A stretch of DNA of 64,000 nt from Microbacterium sp. SORGH_AS_1204 (GCF_030818935.1 NZ_JAUTBD010000001.1:124001-188000), one strand, 5' to 3'; counted from the first letter of the stretch, positions 37,297-50,065 are shown. Notes: generated by a model from the sequence alone, not told the origin. Program-made: numbers and translations.

Positions 37297-37317
37297 TTGT
37301 TCCGCCCCGCGTGGGTC

Positions 37318-37387
37318 GGCGAGATCACGTGACCTCGTCGAGATCGCACCGCATGGCGGGTGGTCTCGTCCAGAGCGCGTGATCTGG
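37318..37387. repeat. Intergenic palindrome with GATCACGTGA arms, copy 2
   Basis: GCGAGATCACGTGACCTCGT on the left and CTCGTCCAGAGCGCGTGATCT on the right resemble the element at 5897-5962, with a more diverged right arm. It lies just after the GlxA-type gene and before the clpB promoter, again at the 3' side of a gene. Confidence 0.5.
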
Positions 37388-37453
37388 TGCGCCAGCGCGG
37401 CGCGGGGGCGACGCGGCGCGGGAACGGCGGTGGCGTCGAGCTCGTGGCATCCA

Positions 37454-37509
37454 TTGTCCCGCTCTGATGCGGGTGCTAAACTTGAGTCAACGCCGCTCAA
37501 GTTTGAGTG
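37454..37509 (+). promoter_or_regulatory. clpB promoter with HAIR operator (HspR site)
   Basis: TTGTCC (37454-37459), 17 bases, TAAACT (37477-37482). CTTGAGT (37481-37487), seven bases, GCTCAAG (37495-37501) is an almost perfect HAIR repeat over the transcription start. A further half-site TTGAGT (37503-37508) makes CTCAAGTTTGAG, a second small palindrome. ClpB is thus predicted to be co-regulated with the dnaK operon. Confidence 0.88.
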
Positions 37510-37536
37510 AGAGCGAACCGACTTCCAGGAGAACAG

Positions 37537-39732
<2,196 letters not shown>

Positions 39733-39742
39733 TTCCCACAGC

Positions 39743-39779
39743 AGAGGGGATGCCGCGCGTGAGGCGTGGCATCCCCTCT
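39743..39779 (+). terminator. Terminator after clpB
   Basis: AGAGGGGATGCC and GGCATCCCCTCT, 12-bp perfect stem, 13-base loop, ten bases beyond the stop. Confidence 0.75.
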
Positions 39780-39832
39780 CGCGCATCGGGGCTGTCCGCC
39801 GTGCGCTCGGGGGTCGCAGGCGCGTCGGTCAG

Positions 39833-39899
39833 CGAGAAACGCCGTCCCGATCGAGACACGACGCGGCAGTGCGTGTCTCGATCGAAACGGCGTTTCTCG
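39833..39899. repeat. Large interrupted palindrome between clpB and the nitroreductase gene
   Basis: Outer arms CGAGAAACGCCGT/ACGGCGTTTCTCG and inner arms GATCGAGACACG/CGTGTCTCGATC around an 11-base loop make a 67-base hairpin. It sits 15 bases from the end of the convergent nitroreductase gene and could serve as its terminator. Confidence 0.7.
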
Positions 39900-39914
39900 G
39901 GATGAATCCGCGGC

Positions 39915-40499
39915 TCAGTCGTCGACGAGCAGCGACTCCGCGACCGTGCGGCGCTCGCGCGGGGCGAGTTCGCGCTGACGCAGGCCCTCTTCGGCGGCAT
40001 CGATGTCGCCGAGGGCGCCGACGGCGATCACGGTGACGGGGGTGAAGCGCGCGTCGATATCGAAGGCCGCGCGCAGGTCGTCGGCGACGAAGCCGCCCAT
40101 CTGGTGCGTCGCGAGGCCTCCGGCGTGCGCCTGCACGGTGAAGTGCGCGGCGGCCTGACCGCTGTCGTACAGCGCCCAGGTGCGGGCCTCACCGTCTTCG
40201 GTCTCGGTCTCGGCGAGCACGACGACGAGCGCGCCGGCCGCGGGCGCCCACGCCTGGTTGAAGCCCATGAGGGTCGAGACGAGGCGCTGGTGCGCGGCGG
40301 TGCCGCGGCGGGCCACGATGAATCGCCACGGCTGGAAGTTCATGCCCGACGGCGCCCAGCGGGCGGCCTCGAGGGCCGAGCGCAGCGCCTCTTCGTCGAT
40401 GGGCGTCTCGGCGTCGAAGACGCGGGTGCTCCACCGCTCGGCGAGCACGTCGAGGATGGGAGCGTCAGTGGGGGCGGTGCGATCGAGAACGAGAGACAT
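39915..40499 (-). CDS. Nitroreductase family protein (FMN-dependent)
   Basis: 194 aa. FMN-binding segments RWSTRVFDAETPIDEEALRSALEAARWAPSGMNFQPWRFIV (about 21-60) and DSGQAAAHFTVQAHAGGLATHQMGGF (about 110-135) match the NfsA/FRP-like nitroreductase fold. Works as a dimer with FMN and NAD(P)H on quinones, nitro-compounds or other acceptors. ATG at 40499 with a strong AGGAGGACCC site. A much longer frame upstream runs through the repeat region and is not real coding. Confidence 0.93.
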   Translation of the reverse strand: MSLVLDRTAPTDAPILDVLAERWSTRVFDAETPIDEEALRSALEAARWAPSGMNFQPWRFIVARRGTAAHQRLVSTLMGFNQAWAPAAGALVVVLAETETEDGEARTWALYDSGQAAAHFTVQAHAGGLATHQMGGFVADDLRAAFDIDARFTPVTVIAVGALGDIDAAEEGLRQRELAPRERRTVAESLLVDD

Positions 40500-41125
40500 G
40501 GGTCCTCCTGAGAACGGAAACTGAACCGGGACGCCGTTGACCCGATCCAGTGAACGCGGGTCATGCGCGAGATGTTCCCGTGTGACGTCATGCGTCGGTC
40601 GGCGTGCGAGGCCGGTCCGCGTGCGTGGGCCGGTCCGTGCACAACGGCGGAGAGGGTGGGCGACGCGCCGGTGGGCGGATGCCAGTGGTCGGCGTGTCGC
40701 GAAGAACTTCTGCGGTTGTGCACGCCGGCGGGTGCGGGGGTGGGTCGGGTGCAGCGGGAGGTGGGCGGGCGGGGTGGGCGGTGCGTCGGGCGGGCGGCCG
40801 GGGCTGGCGGACACAACGGCAGAATTCATCGGCGACACGCCGGTGGGCGGATGCCAGTGGTCGGCGTGTCGGGAAGAACCTCCGCCGTTGTGCACACCGG
40901 CGGCCGCGGCGGATGCCGGTTGTCGGCGTGTCAGGGAACGTTTCCGCCGTTGTGCACGGCGCCGCACCGCACCGCACGGTCCGGCACCGCACGGCCCGGC
41001 GCCGGACCGCACCGCACCGCCCGGCCCGGCACCGCACCGCACCGCCCGGCCCGGCACCGCACCGCCCGGCCCGGCACCGCACCGCACGGCACCGCGCCGC
41101 GCGGGTCAGACCCTCGACATCCGTC
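40500..41125. repeat. Gene-free repeat region: two and a half GTGCAC palindromes plus a 20-bp GC repeat
   Basis: Palindromes at 40637-40723 and about 40809-40895, and a right half ending at 40957, share GGATGCCAGTGGTCGGCGTG and the terminal CGGTTGTGCAC or CCGCCGTTGTGCAC with the array at 35470-35860. From about 40964 to 41103 the sequence is a tandem of the unit GGCACCGCACCGCCCGGCCC and shortened forms. No gene is supported. Confidence 0.85.
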
Positions 41126-42487
41126 TCACAGATTCCAAGATGCTGGTCCCGCGGTGCCCGCCGCGTACTCGTCGAGCGGCACCTCGTTCTTGCGCCACGC
41201 GTCGATGACCGGCTGCACGATGCGCCAGCACTGCTCGGCGGCGTCACCGCGGACGGCGAGCATCGCGTCGCCGTCGAGGATGCCGGAGAGCACCTCGCCA
41301 TAGGCCTTGAGCGCGCCCTCGCCGAGGTCGGCGGCCAGCGTCACGCGCTCGAGTTCGAGGGGGTCGTCGGCGCCGTTGACGTTGAGGCCGAGGCTCATGG
41401 TGTCGGGGCCGAGCGAGAAGACGAGCACCGACGGCTCGCTCTCCCCGTTGAAGCCGCCGGGCAGGTGCCGCACCGGCTTGAACGCGACCGTGACCGCGCG
41501 GTGGCCCGAACTCAGCGCCTTGCCGGAGCGCAGCGTGATGGGCACGCCCTGCCAGCGGGCGTTGCGCACCTCCACGGTCATCTCGGCGAGGGTCTCGGTG
41601 CCGCGCGCGGGGTCGACGCCCGGTTCGTCGACGTACGAGGTGAAGTGACGGTCGCCGACGTCACCCGCGGTGTAGCGCGCGCGACGCGAGTTGCGCACGG
41701 GATCGTCGTCGCGCACGTGCGTCGCGCGCAGCACGGCGGACGTGGCGTCGCGCAGATCGAGCTGGTTGAGGGATGCCGGGGGCTCCATCGTCACGAACGC
41801 CATGACCTGCAGCAGGTGGCTCTGGATCATGTCGACGAGCGCGCCCGCACCGTCGTAGTAGCCGGCGCGGCCTTCGAGACCGAGCGCTTCGGGGTAGTCG
41901 ATCTCGACCGACGCGATGTCGTCGGCCGACCACACGCTCTCGAGCAGGCGGTTGGCGAAGCGGGCGCCCAGCAGGTTGAGCACGGTGGATCGCCCGAGGA
42001 AGTGGTCGATGCGGAAGACCTGGTCTTCGGGTACGAGTTTCGCCAGCTGCTGATTGAGGCGGTGGGCGCTGGCCTCGTCGGTGCCGAACGGCTTCTCGAG
42101 GGCGAGCACCGTGCCGTCGGGAATGTTCACGTCGCTCAGCGCGAGGCACGACTTCTCGGCGACCGCCGGGGGCACGGCGAAGTACAGAGCGGGTCGACCC
42201 TCGGCGTCGTCGAGCAGCTTCTGCAGATCGGCGGGCTCGGTGATGTCGGCGCGTGAGTACGTCGTCTCGGACACCGCGGCGAACGCGGCTGCGGCATCCG
42301 TCGTCTGGAACGCCTTCTGCACGACCTCGCGCCAGTGCTCATCGGTCCAGTCCTCCATGCCCGCACCGTGCAGCCGGACGGAGCGGCCGGGCTCGCGCGT
42401 CAGCAGCTGCCCGAGCGCCGGCAGCAGCAGCCGGGAGGTGAGGTCGCCCGAGGCGCCGAGGATGATCAGGGTGGTGTCCGCCGTCAT
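41126..42487 (-). CDS. zwf: Glucose-6-phosphate dehydrogenase
   Basis: 453 aa. NAD(P)-binding GASGDLT at 11-17, EKPFG at 131-135 and active-site RIDHFLG at 159-165 (usual RIDHYLGK; Lys is Arg here). Oxidises glucose 6-phosphate to 6-phosphogluconolactone. The protein is shorter than most Zwf (about 490-515 aa), and the change K to R after the His-containing motif is unusual, so substrate range may differ. TACGGT, six bases, ATG on the minus strand gives leaderless spacing. Divergent from a GH15 gene. Confidence 0.87.
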   Translation of the reverse strand: MTADTTLIILGASGDLTSRLLLPALGQLLTREPGRSVRLHGAGMEDWTDEHWREVVQKAFQTTDAAAAFAAVSETTYSRADITEPADLQKLLDDAEGRPALYFAVPPAVAEKSCLALSDVNIPDGTVLALEKPFGTDEASAHRLNQQLAKLVPEDQVFRIDHFLGRSTVLNLLGARFANRLLESVWSADDIASVEIDYPEALGLEGRAGYYDGAGALVDMIQSHLLQVMAFVTMEPPASLNQLDLRDATSAVLRATHVRDDDPVRNSRRARYTAGDVGDRHFTSYVDEPGVDPARGTETLAEMTVEVRNARWQGVPITLRSGKALSSGHRAVTVAFKPVRHLPGGFNGESEPSVLVFSLGPDTMSLGLNVNGADDPLELERVTLAADLGEGALKAYGEVLSGILDGDAMLAVRGDAAEQCWRIVQPVIDAWRKNEVPLDEYAAGTAGPASWNL

Positions 42488-42600
42488 GCGGCCACCGTAG
42501 CGCTCCCCTCCGACACGGGCAGGATGCTTGCAGCGGGCACATGGATGCCACTAGCGCGACGCACGGCCACGATGTCGGAGGCCTCTGCCATGATCCGAGG

Positions 42601-44378
<1,778 letters not shown>

Positions 44379-44382
<4 letters not shown>

Positions 44383-44582
44383 GGGGCCCGTCGTTCGCGC
44401 CCCCGGGTGCCGAGCCGGCCGGCGGGTTCCTGGATGCCGCGCCGGCCAATGCGCCCCCGGATGCCGCGCCGGTCGCGCCCCCGGAAGCCCTCACCGTCGC
44501 GATCGGCGACCCCGGCGAAGCCAACGTCCGCGGCATCCCCTTCCGCTTATCCGAGAGCGTCACGGCCTACGTGGCGTCATGA
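44379..44582 (+). CDS. Possible small coupled ORF of unknown function
   Basis: 67 aa. Its GTG overlaps the GH15 stop as GTGA. Pro/Ala-rich first half, then ALTVAIGDPGEANVRGIPFRLSESV. No known family. The overlap and the stop just before the next gene's ribosome site support it, but the composition is weak evidence. Confidence 0.35.
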
Positions 44583-44597
44583 CGAAAGGAGAGAACG

Positions 44598-44978
44598 ATG
44601 TTCCATGCCGACGGTGCGTACTCCGGTTTCGCGGTCGATGACCTCGACGCCGCCCATCGTTTCTACGCCGACACCCTCGGGCTCACGGTCGAGGTGCTCG
44701 AGGGCTCGGGCTTCCTCACCTTGCACCTGGGATCGGGTGGCCGTGTGCTGGTCTACGGCAAGCCCCATCACGAGCCCGCCTCGTTCACGGTGCTGAATTT
44801 CCCCGTCGCCGATGTCGAGGCGGCCGTCGACGACCTGCGCTCTCGTGGTGTCGAGACGAAGATCTACGACGACGCGAATTTCCCCACCGATTCCCGGGGG
44901 ATCATGCGCGAGGGTGGCCCGCTCATCGCGTGGTTCCGTGACCCGGCCGGCAACGTCCTGGCCGTTCTCGAGGAATGA
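44598..44978 (+). CDS. VOC (glyoxalase/bleomycin-resistance) family protein
   Basis: 126 aa with the paired beta-alpha-beta-beta-beta modules: AYSGFAVDDLDAAHRFYADTLGLTVEV and FTVLNFPVADVEAAVDDLRSRGVE, ending in IAWFRDPAGNVLAVLEE. The family binds a metal in the dimer cleft and acts on small molecules or confers resistance. Strong GAAAGGAGAG site ahead of ATG. Confidence 0.9.
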   Translation: MFHADGAYSGFAVDDLDAAHRFYADTLGLTVEVLEGSGFLTLHLGSGGRVLVYGKPHHEPASFTVLNFPVADVEAAVDDLRSRGVETKIYDDANFPTDSRGIMREGGPLIAWFRDPAGNVLAVLEE

Positions 44979-44985
44979 CGGCGGA

Positions 44986-45022
44986 GGGGGATGGATGCCG
45001 GAGTGCTCGGCATCCATCCCCC
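44986..45022. terminator. Bidirectional terminator between the VOC and ABC permease genes
   Basis: GGGGGATGGATGCCG and CGGCATCCATCCCCC, a perfect 15-bp stem with a seven-base loop, between two convergent genes. Confidence 0.85.
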
Positions 45023-45037
45023 TCCCGTTCGCGATGC

Positions 45038-46156
45038 TCAGCCCTTCAGCGCCTCGGCGAGCTTCACCCGCGCGCCCGTCCGCAGCAGGGAGTTGCGGTA
45101 GATCCGTGCGGCCAGGCCGATCGCGAGCACGCACGCGGCCATGAGGACGAGAAGCGACAGCACCGGCTCCCACCACTGCGCGTCGCCGATGTACATGCGC
45201 AGCGGCATCCCGACCGGGGCGGAGAACGGCACGTACGACATGATCGTCAGCACGACGGGGTTGTCATTGAAGAAGATGACGAGGAAGTACGGCGCCATGA
45301 TCAGCATGGTGATGGGCGTGGTCGTCGAGCCGATGTCTTCCTGGCGCGACACCATGGCCGCCGCCGCGGCGAACAGCGCCGCCAGCAGCACGAAGCCGAA
45401 GAGGAAGAAGATCGCGAACCAGGCGATCGGTGCGCCAAGGGCGTCGAGCATTCCCGTCTGCCCGGTCACGGCGAGTCCGATCACCGCCACAGCGGCCAGC
45501 AGGACGATCTGCGCCATGGCCAGGATCGTGTTGCCGAGCACCTTGCCGGCCAGCAGGACCCGCACGGGGATCGCCGAGATGAGGATCTCGACCACACGTG
45601 TCTGCTTCTCCTCCACCACGCTCTGGGCGATGGTGCCGCCGAAGGTCGACGCGGCGATCAAGAAGACCAGCCCGAAGCCGAGGGCGATGATGTAGCGCAG
45701 CGCGTCGGCGAGTCCGGCGCCCGGGTCGAGCAGCTGCACGGGCGGGCTCTCGCTGAGCATCTGCAACAACGCCGAGGGCACGTTGTCCTCCGCCACGACG
45801 GTGTAATCGAAAGCGGCATCCGATGAGCCCGAGACGAGGGCGGCATCCACCGTCCCGTCCTCCACCAGGGCGCGTGCGGCGTCGTCGCTGTCGGAAACGG
45901 TCACCTCGAGCCCGTCGAGACCCGACACCGCGCTCTGCGTCTGAGCGGTCACGGCGACCGGGATGCCGCTGCCCGAGGCGTTGCTCGCGGCGAAACCGCC
46001 CCAGATCACCGAGGCGAGGGCGGCGGCGATGAGGATCGCGGTGGAGATGACGAACGCCTTGCTGCGCAGCTTGGACCCGATCTCGCGCTCGGCGACGAGC
46101 CAGATGCTCTGCGGTTCGCCGGGCGCGCGGCGGGGGGCGGGAGTGGCGGTGCTCAC
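45038..46156 (-). CDS. ABC-2 type transporter permease (NatB-like)
   Basis: 372 aa. One N-terminal membrane helix (near 30-55), an extracellular domain of about 110 residues and then five helices, the ABC-2 exporter layout. GTG overlaps the ATPase stop (GTGA). With the ATPase it forms an exporter; the downstream LuxR-type two-component system suggests induction by a cell-envelope stress or antibiotic. Substrate unknown. Confidence 0.88.
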   Translation of the reverse strand: MSTATPAPRRAPGEPQSIWLVAEREIGSKLRSKAFVISTAILIAAALASVIWGGFAASNASGSGIPVAVTAQTQSAVSGLDGLEVTVSDSDDAARALVEDGTVDAALVSGSSDAAFDYTVVAEDNVPSALLQMLSESPPVQLLDPGAGLADALRYIIALGFGLVFLIAASTFGGTIAQSVVEEKQTRVVEILISAIPVRVLLAGKVLGNTILAMAQIVLLAAVAVIGLAVTGQTGMLDALGAPIAWFAIFFLFGFVLLAALFAAAAAMVSRQEDIGSTTTPITMLIMAPYFLVIFFNDNPVVLTIMSYVPFSAPVGMPLRMYIGDAQWWEPVLSLLVLMAACVLAIGLAARIYRNSLLRTGARVKLAEALKG

Positions 46157-47037
46157 TGGATGACCTCCTTGAAGATCTCGGCGAGGGTCGGTCTCTGCGG
46201 GGCGAAGCTCGCGACATCGCCGCGCTCGACCGCACCACGCAGCACGCGCTGCGCGGTGGCGTCGTCGGCCGCGTCGAACAGGGCGTATCCGCCGTCGAAA
46301 TCGAGCACGGTGACGCCCGTCTCATCGCGCAGCCAGCCGGCGTCGCCGCCCGAGACGAGCTCGTAGCGGTGCGTCGCGTGCTGAGCGCGGAGCTCGTCGC
46401 GGCTGCCCGCGGCGCGGATCGTGCCCCCGGCGATGATCACGAGGTCATCGCACAGGCGTTCGACGACATCGAGCTGGTGCGACGAGAAGAGCACGGCGGC
46501 ACCGGCCGCCGCCTTCTCTTGCAGCACGCCCGCCACGACATCGACCGCCAGGGGGTCCAGGCCCGAGAACGGCTCGTCGAGGATGAGTACATCGGGCTCG
46601 TGCACGAGCGAGGCAGCGATCTGCGCGCGCTGCTGATTGCCGAGCGAGAGGGTCTCGACGAGGTCGCCCAGGCGCTCGCCGAGTCCGAGACGCTCGAGCA
46701 GCGCCGTGGCCTTGCGGGTGGCCTCGGCCTTGCCGAAGCCGTGCAGCCGCGCGAGATAGGCGATGTGTTCGGCGACCTTCATCTTCGGGTACAGCCCGCG
46801 CTCCTCCGGCATATAGCCGAAGCGGCGGCGGTCGGCGGCGGTGACGGGGGAGCCGCCCAGCTCGACGGTCCCCGCGTCTTTGCCGAGCACGCCCAGCGCG
46901 ATGCGCATCGTGGTGGTCTTGCCGGCGCCGTTGCCGCCGACGAAGCCCGTCAGCCGCCCCGGGGCCACCGTGAAACTCACGTCGTCGAGCACGCGGCGTC
47001 CGCCGTAGCTCTTGTTGATGCCGTTCAGATCGAGCAT
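46153..47037 (-). CDS. ABC transporter ATP-binding protein (NatA-like)
   Basis: 294 aa. Walker A GGNGAGKTTTM, signature LSLGNQQRAQ (Q-rich variant) and Walker B VLILDEPFSGLDP. The C-terminal 80 residues form the extension usual in drug-export ATPases. ATG with GAGGAAGGGATG upstream. Operon with the permease. Confidence 0.93.
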   Translation of the reverse strand: MLDLNGINKSYGGRRVLDDVSFTVAPGRLTGFVGGNGAGKTTTMRIALGVLGKDAGTVELGGSPVTAADRRRFGYMPEERGLYPKMKVAEHIAYLARLHGFGKAEATRKATALLERLGLGERLGDLVETLSLGNQQRAQIAASLVHEPDVLILDEPFSGLDPLAVDVVAGVLQEKAAAGAAVLFSSHQLDVVERLCDDLVIIAGGTIRAAGSRDELRAQHATHRYELVSGGDAGWLRDETGVTVLDFDGGYALFDAADDATAQRVLRGAVERGDVASFAPQRPTLAEIFKEVIQ

Positions 47038-47146
47038 GTCGCATCCCTTCCTCTCACTGTGATTCCACGCTAGGGAGACGGATGCCGCGGCGCCTCCGCC
47101 TCGGGTGGGGATTCCCCCTCCGCCGGGCGGGGGAGAGGCGGCCGCG

Positions 47147-47812
47147 TCAGGCCATCCCGTGGCGGTGGGCGAGCACGACGGCCTGCACGCGATCGCGGGC
47201 GCCGAGCTTCTGCAGCACGTTCGACACGTGCGTCTTCACCGTCGCCTCGCCGATGAACAGCCGGGCGGCGATCTCGGCGTTGCTCAGCGCCTCGGCGACG
47301 AGCTTCAGCACCTCGGACTCGCGCTCGGTCAGCGGCTCGGCGACCGGCAGGGGAGGGGGAACGGATGCCACGGCCGTGGGCCCTACGCCGGCGAACCGTT
47401 CGATCACTCGCCGCGTGACCTCGGGGGCCAGCAGTGCGTCGCCGGCGCCCACGACGCGGACGGCGGCGACCAGTTCTTCGGGGCCGGCGTTCTTGAGGAG
47501 GAACCCGCTCGCGCCGGCGGCGAGGGCCGCGAAGAGGTAGTCGTCGCGGTCGAAGGTCGTGACGATGAGCACGGCCGCATCGGAGGCGGGGTCGGCGGTG
47601 AGTCGCCGGGTGGCCTCGAGGCCGTCCATGTCGGGCATCTGCACGTCCATGCAGATGACGTCGGGTCGCAGCTCGACGGCGGCGGCGAGCGCCTGCGTGC
47701 CGGAGGCCGCCTCGCCGACCACGGTGATGTCGTCTTCGAGCGACAAGATCGTGCGGAACCCCGCCCGCATCATGGCGTGATCGTCGACCAGCAGCACGCG
47801 CAGCTCAGACAC
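47147..47812 (-). CDS. LuxR/NarL-family response regulator
   Basis: 221 aa. Receiver domain (1-about 120) with phospho-acceptor Asp56 in ICMDVQMP and Lys in GFLLKNAG; the LuxR helix-turn-helix is at about 155-215 (LTERESEVLKLVAEALSNAEIAARLFIGEATVKTHVSNVLQKLGARDR). GTG at 47812 overlaps the kinase gene by 8 bases. Likely controls the neighbouring ABC exporter. Confidence 0.95.
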   Translation of the reverse strand: MSELRVLLVDDHAMMRAGFRTILSLEDDITVVGEAASGTQALAAAVELRPDVICMDVQMPDMDGLEATRRLTADPASDAAVLIVTTFDRDDYLFAALAAGASGFLLKNAGPEELVAAVRVVGAGDALLAPEVTRRVIERFAGVGPTAVASVPPPLPVAEPLTERESEVLKLVAEALSNAEIAARLFIGEATVKTHVSNVLQKLGARDRVQAVVLAHRHGMA

Positions 47813-49064
47813 GGGTGACCTCCGCGGTGGTGACGGGCACGCGCACGCGCACCAGGAAACCGCCGCGGGCACGCGGCCCGATCTCGATCGTGCCGCCCGA
47901 CACCGCGGCGCGCTCGCGCATGCCCAGCTGCCCGAGCCCCGGCGTCGACGAGCCACGACGGCCGGTGTTGGAGACCTCGAGCTCGACGGCATCCGGACCG
48001 AATCGCAGACGCACGTCGGCGGTCGCGTCGGGCCCGGCGTGGCGGCGGGCGTTGGTGAGGGCCTCCTGCGCGATGCGGTACAGGTTGACCTGCACGAGCG
48101 GTGGCGGGTCTCGGTCGGGTTCGCCGACGACGGTGAAAGTGGTGGGTAGGCCCGCAGCGGTCGCCTCGTCGCAGAGGGCGCGGATCGAGGTGAGCCCGTG
48201 CGTCGTCGGGGCGGTGTCGGGATCGCTGTCGGAGCCGGGCGACCGCAGCGTCTCGAGCAGGTGGCGGAGCTCGTTCAACGAGGTGCGGGCAGAGCCCTCG
48301 ATACCGGTGAGCGTTTCGCGGGCCGCCGTGGGGTCGCGTTCGAGAAGCGACCGCGCCACACCGGCCTGCACGCCCATCAATGACACGTGGTGGGCGACCA
48401 CGTCGTGGAGCTCGCGCGCGATCCGGACCCGGTCGAGGGCGACGGCTTGCGCCGCTGTCACCTCGCGCTCGGCCTCGAGCTCGGCGGTGCGCTCTTCGAG
48501 GGCCGCGCGCTCGCGCATCTGCTGGTGCGAGCGGTCGCCGAAGTAGTAGGCGCCACCGAAGAACAACGCGTTCACGCCGATCATCAGCAGCTGGTAGGCG
48601 ACGAACGGCGAGAACGCGCCGGCACGTGAGAACGCGCCCTCGACCGCGGCGTCGACGGGCTGCGTGGCGTCTTGGAACATCACCACGAACAGCCACGCGA
48701 ACATGCCGACGATGATCGCGATGCGCACGATCGTTGCGCGCCGACGGTTCTGCTCCCACGCGCCCACCGTGTACAGCGCGATGAACATCGCGATGTTGCC
48801 GGCGTAGAGCTCGGGGATGCGGAAGGTCACAGCGAGGAAGTACGCCACCGACACGATCACGGCCGTCACCGACGGCCATAGACGGCGGAACGCGATGGGC
48901 ACGGCGAGGATCGCGACGTAGACGAGCGCGACGGCGAGGGAGCCCTGCTCGTCGCCGTACAGGCCCGAGATCGACGACAGCACGGCGCTCAGCATCCCGC
49001 CGAGGAACAGCACGAGCGCGAGCACCACGTCGCCGCGCTGCGGGGTGCGGGTGAGGCGTGGCAT
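47805..49064 (-). CDS. Sensor histidine kinase (DesK/NarX-type, HisKA_3)
   Basis: 419 aa. Five or six membrane helices in the first 175 residues, a coiled-coil (about 180-210), dimerisation/phosphotransfer domain with His220 in RIARELHDVVAHHVSLMG, and ATPase motifs NLYRIAQEALTNARRHA and GLGQLGMRERAAVSGG. The absence of a large extracellular domain suggests that it senses membrane state. TAGCGT, six bases, ATG fits a leaderless start, though GGAGGG just before ATG could also be a ribosome site. Confidence 0.93.
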   Translation of the reverse strand: MPRLTRTPQRGDVVLALVLFLGGMLSAVLSSISGLYGDEQGSLAVALVYVAILAVPIAFRRLWPSVTAVIVSVAYFLAVTFRIPELYAGNIAMFIALYTVGAWEQNRRRATIVRIAIIVGMFAWLFVVMFQDATQPVDAAVEGAFSRAGAFSPFVAYQLLMIGVNALFFGGAYYFGDRSHQQMRERAALEERTAELEAEREVTAAQAVALDRVRIARELHDVVAHHVSLMGVQAGVARSLLERDPTAARETLTGIEGSARTSLNELRHLLETLRSPGSDSDPDTAPTTHGLTSIRALCDEATAAGLPTTFTVVGEPDRDPPPLVQVNLYRIAQEALTNARRHAGPDATADVRLRFGPDAVELEVSNTGRRGSSTPGLGQLGMRERAAVSGGTIEIGPRARGGFLVRVRVPVTTAEVTRV

Positions 49065-49208
49065 CCCTCCACGCTAGAGCGCACCTCCGACATCAGCATC
49101 CCCCGCAGGGCGGAGTCAAGAGGGGCCGGAATACAGGTTCGCCCCCCGATGCTTGCACCTGAATGAACCCGGGCGCTGTGCGCCCCCGTCGTCCCAGAGA
49201 GGATCATC

Positions 49209-49781
49209 GTGACCGAGTACACGATCGGCTACATCGTCGGAAGCATCTCCAGCACCTCGATCAACCGCCGCCTGGCGAAGGCGCTCGAGAAGGTCGCCCC
49301 CGAAGGCGTCACCCTGAAGGAGGTCCCCATCAAGGACCTCCCCTTCTACTCTCCCGACCACGACGGGAACTTCCCCCAGGTCGCCCAAGATTTCAAGAAG
49401 GCGATCGAGGATGCCGACGGCATGATCATCGTCACCCCCGAGTACAGCCGCTCCATTCCCGGTGTGCTGAAGAACGCCCTCGACTGGTCGGCCCGCCCCT
49501 ACGGCGAGGCGTCGTTCAACGACAAGCCCACCGCCGTCGTCGGCACCTCGCAGGGCGGCATCGCCACCGCCGCCGGTCAGCAGCACCTGCGCTCGGTGCT
49601 GCTGCACTACAACGCCCTCGTCCTCGGCCAGCCCGAGGGCTACATCCAGTCGACCCCCGGCCTCTTCGAGGAGGACGGCACCGTGACCGACGAGGGCACG
49701 GCGGCGTTCCTGCGCTCGATCATCGAGGCGCTCGTGACGCTCATCGCGCGCACCGCGCCGGCGGAGGTTCCCGCGGCCTGA
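49209..49781 (+). CDS. NADPH-dependent FMN reductase
   Basis: 190 aa flavodoxin-like fold: GSISSTSINRRLAKAL phosphate loop and PEYSRSIPGVLKNALDW flavin/dimer segment. Reduces FMN, quinones or azo compounds. GTG start with GAGAGGATC ahead. Divergent from the sensor kinase; no close operon partner. Confidence 0.92.
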   Translation: MTEYTIGYIVGSISSTSINRRLAKALEKVAPEGVTLKEVPIKDLPFYSPDHDGNFPQVAQDFKKAIEDADGMIIVTPEYSRSIPGVLKNALDWSARPYGEASFNDKPTAVVGTSQGGIATAAGQQHLRSVLLHYNALVLGQPEGYIQSTPGLFEEDGTVTDEGTAAFLRSIIEALVTLIARTAPAEVPAA

Positions 49782-49898
49782 ACGCCGCGTGCGGCGGGGC
49801 CGGGGTGCGCTTCGGCCCCGCCGCCGTGCCCGGCGCAGGTTTCCGGCCCGTCGAAGGGCTCGGGGAGCGTGACATCGACGGGTGCGGTCGCCCCCCGC

Positions 49899-50061
49899 GG
49901 TCCCTGAGCCCGTCGAAGGGACCGGGGGAGCCCGGGGCCGGTGGCTTCGACGGGCTCAGCCACCTGGGTTTCGCCGCTTTTTCGGCGGAGGTCCCTGAGC
50001 CTGTCGAAGGGACCGGGGGAGCCCGGGGCCGGTGGCTTCGACGGGTTCAGCCACCTGGGTT
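49899..50061. repeat. Paired hairpins of the CCCTGAGCCNGTCGAAGGG type, duplicated
   Basis: Hairpin GGTCCCTGAG...GAAGGGACC at 49899-49923 and 49990-50014, each followed by GGTGGCTTCGACGGGCTCAG-type hairpin at 49940-49964 and 50031-50055. The whole 72-base block repeats with a 91-base period. It lies between the convergent ends of the FMN reductase and sigma-factor genes, where it can terminate from both sides. Confidence 0.75.
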
Positions 50062-50065
50062 GCGG

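Noticed and set aside
39915..41087. Nitroreductase frame extended upstream to 390 codons
   Set aside because: The added part translates the intergenic repeats; the ATG at 40499 has a strong ribosome site.
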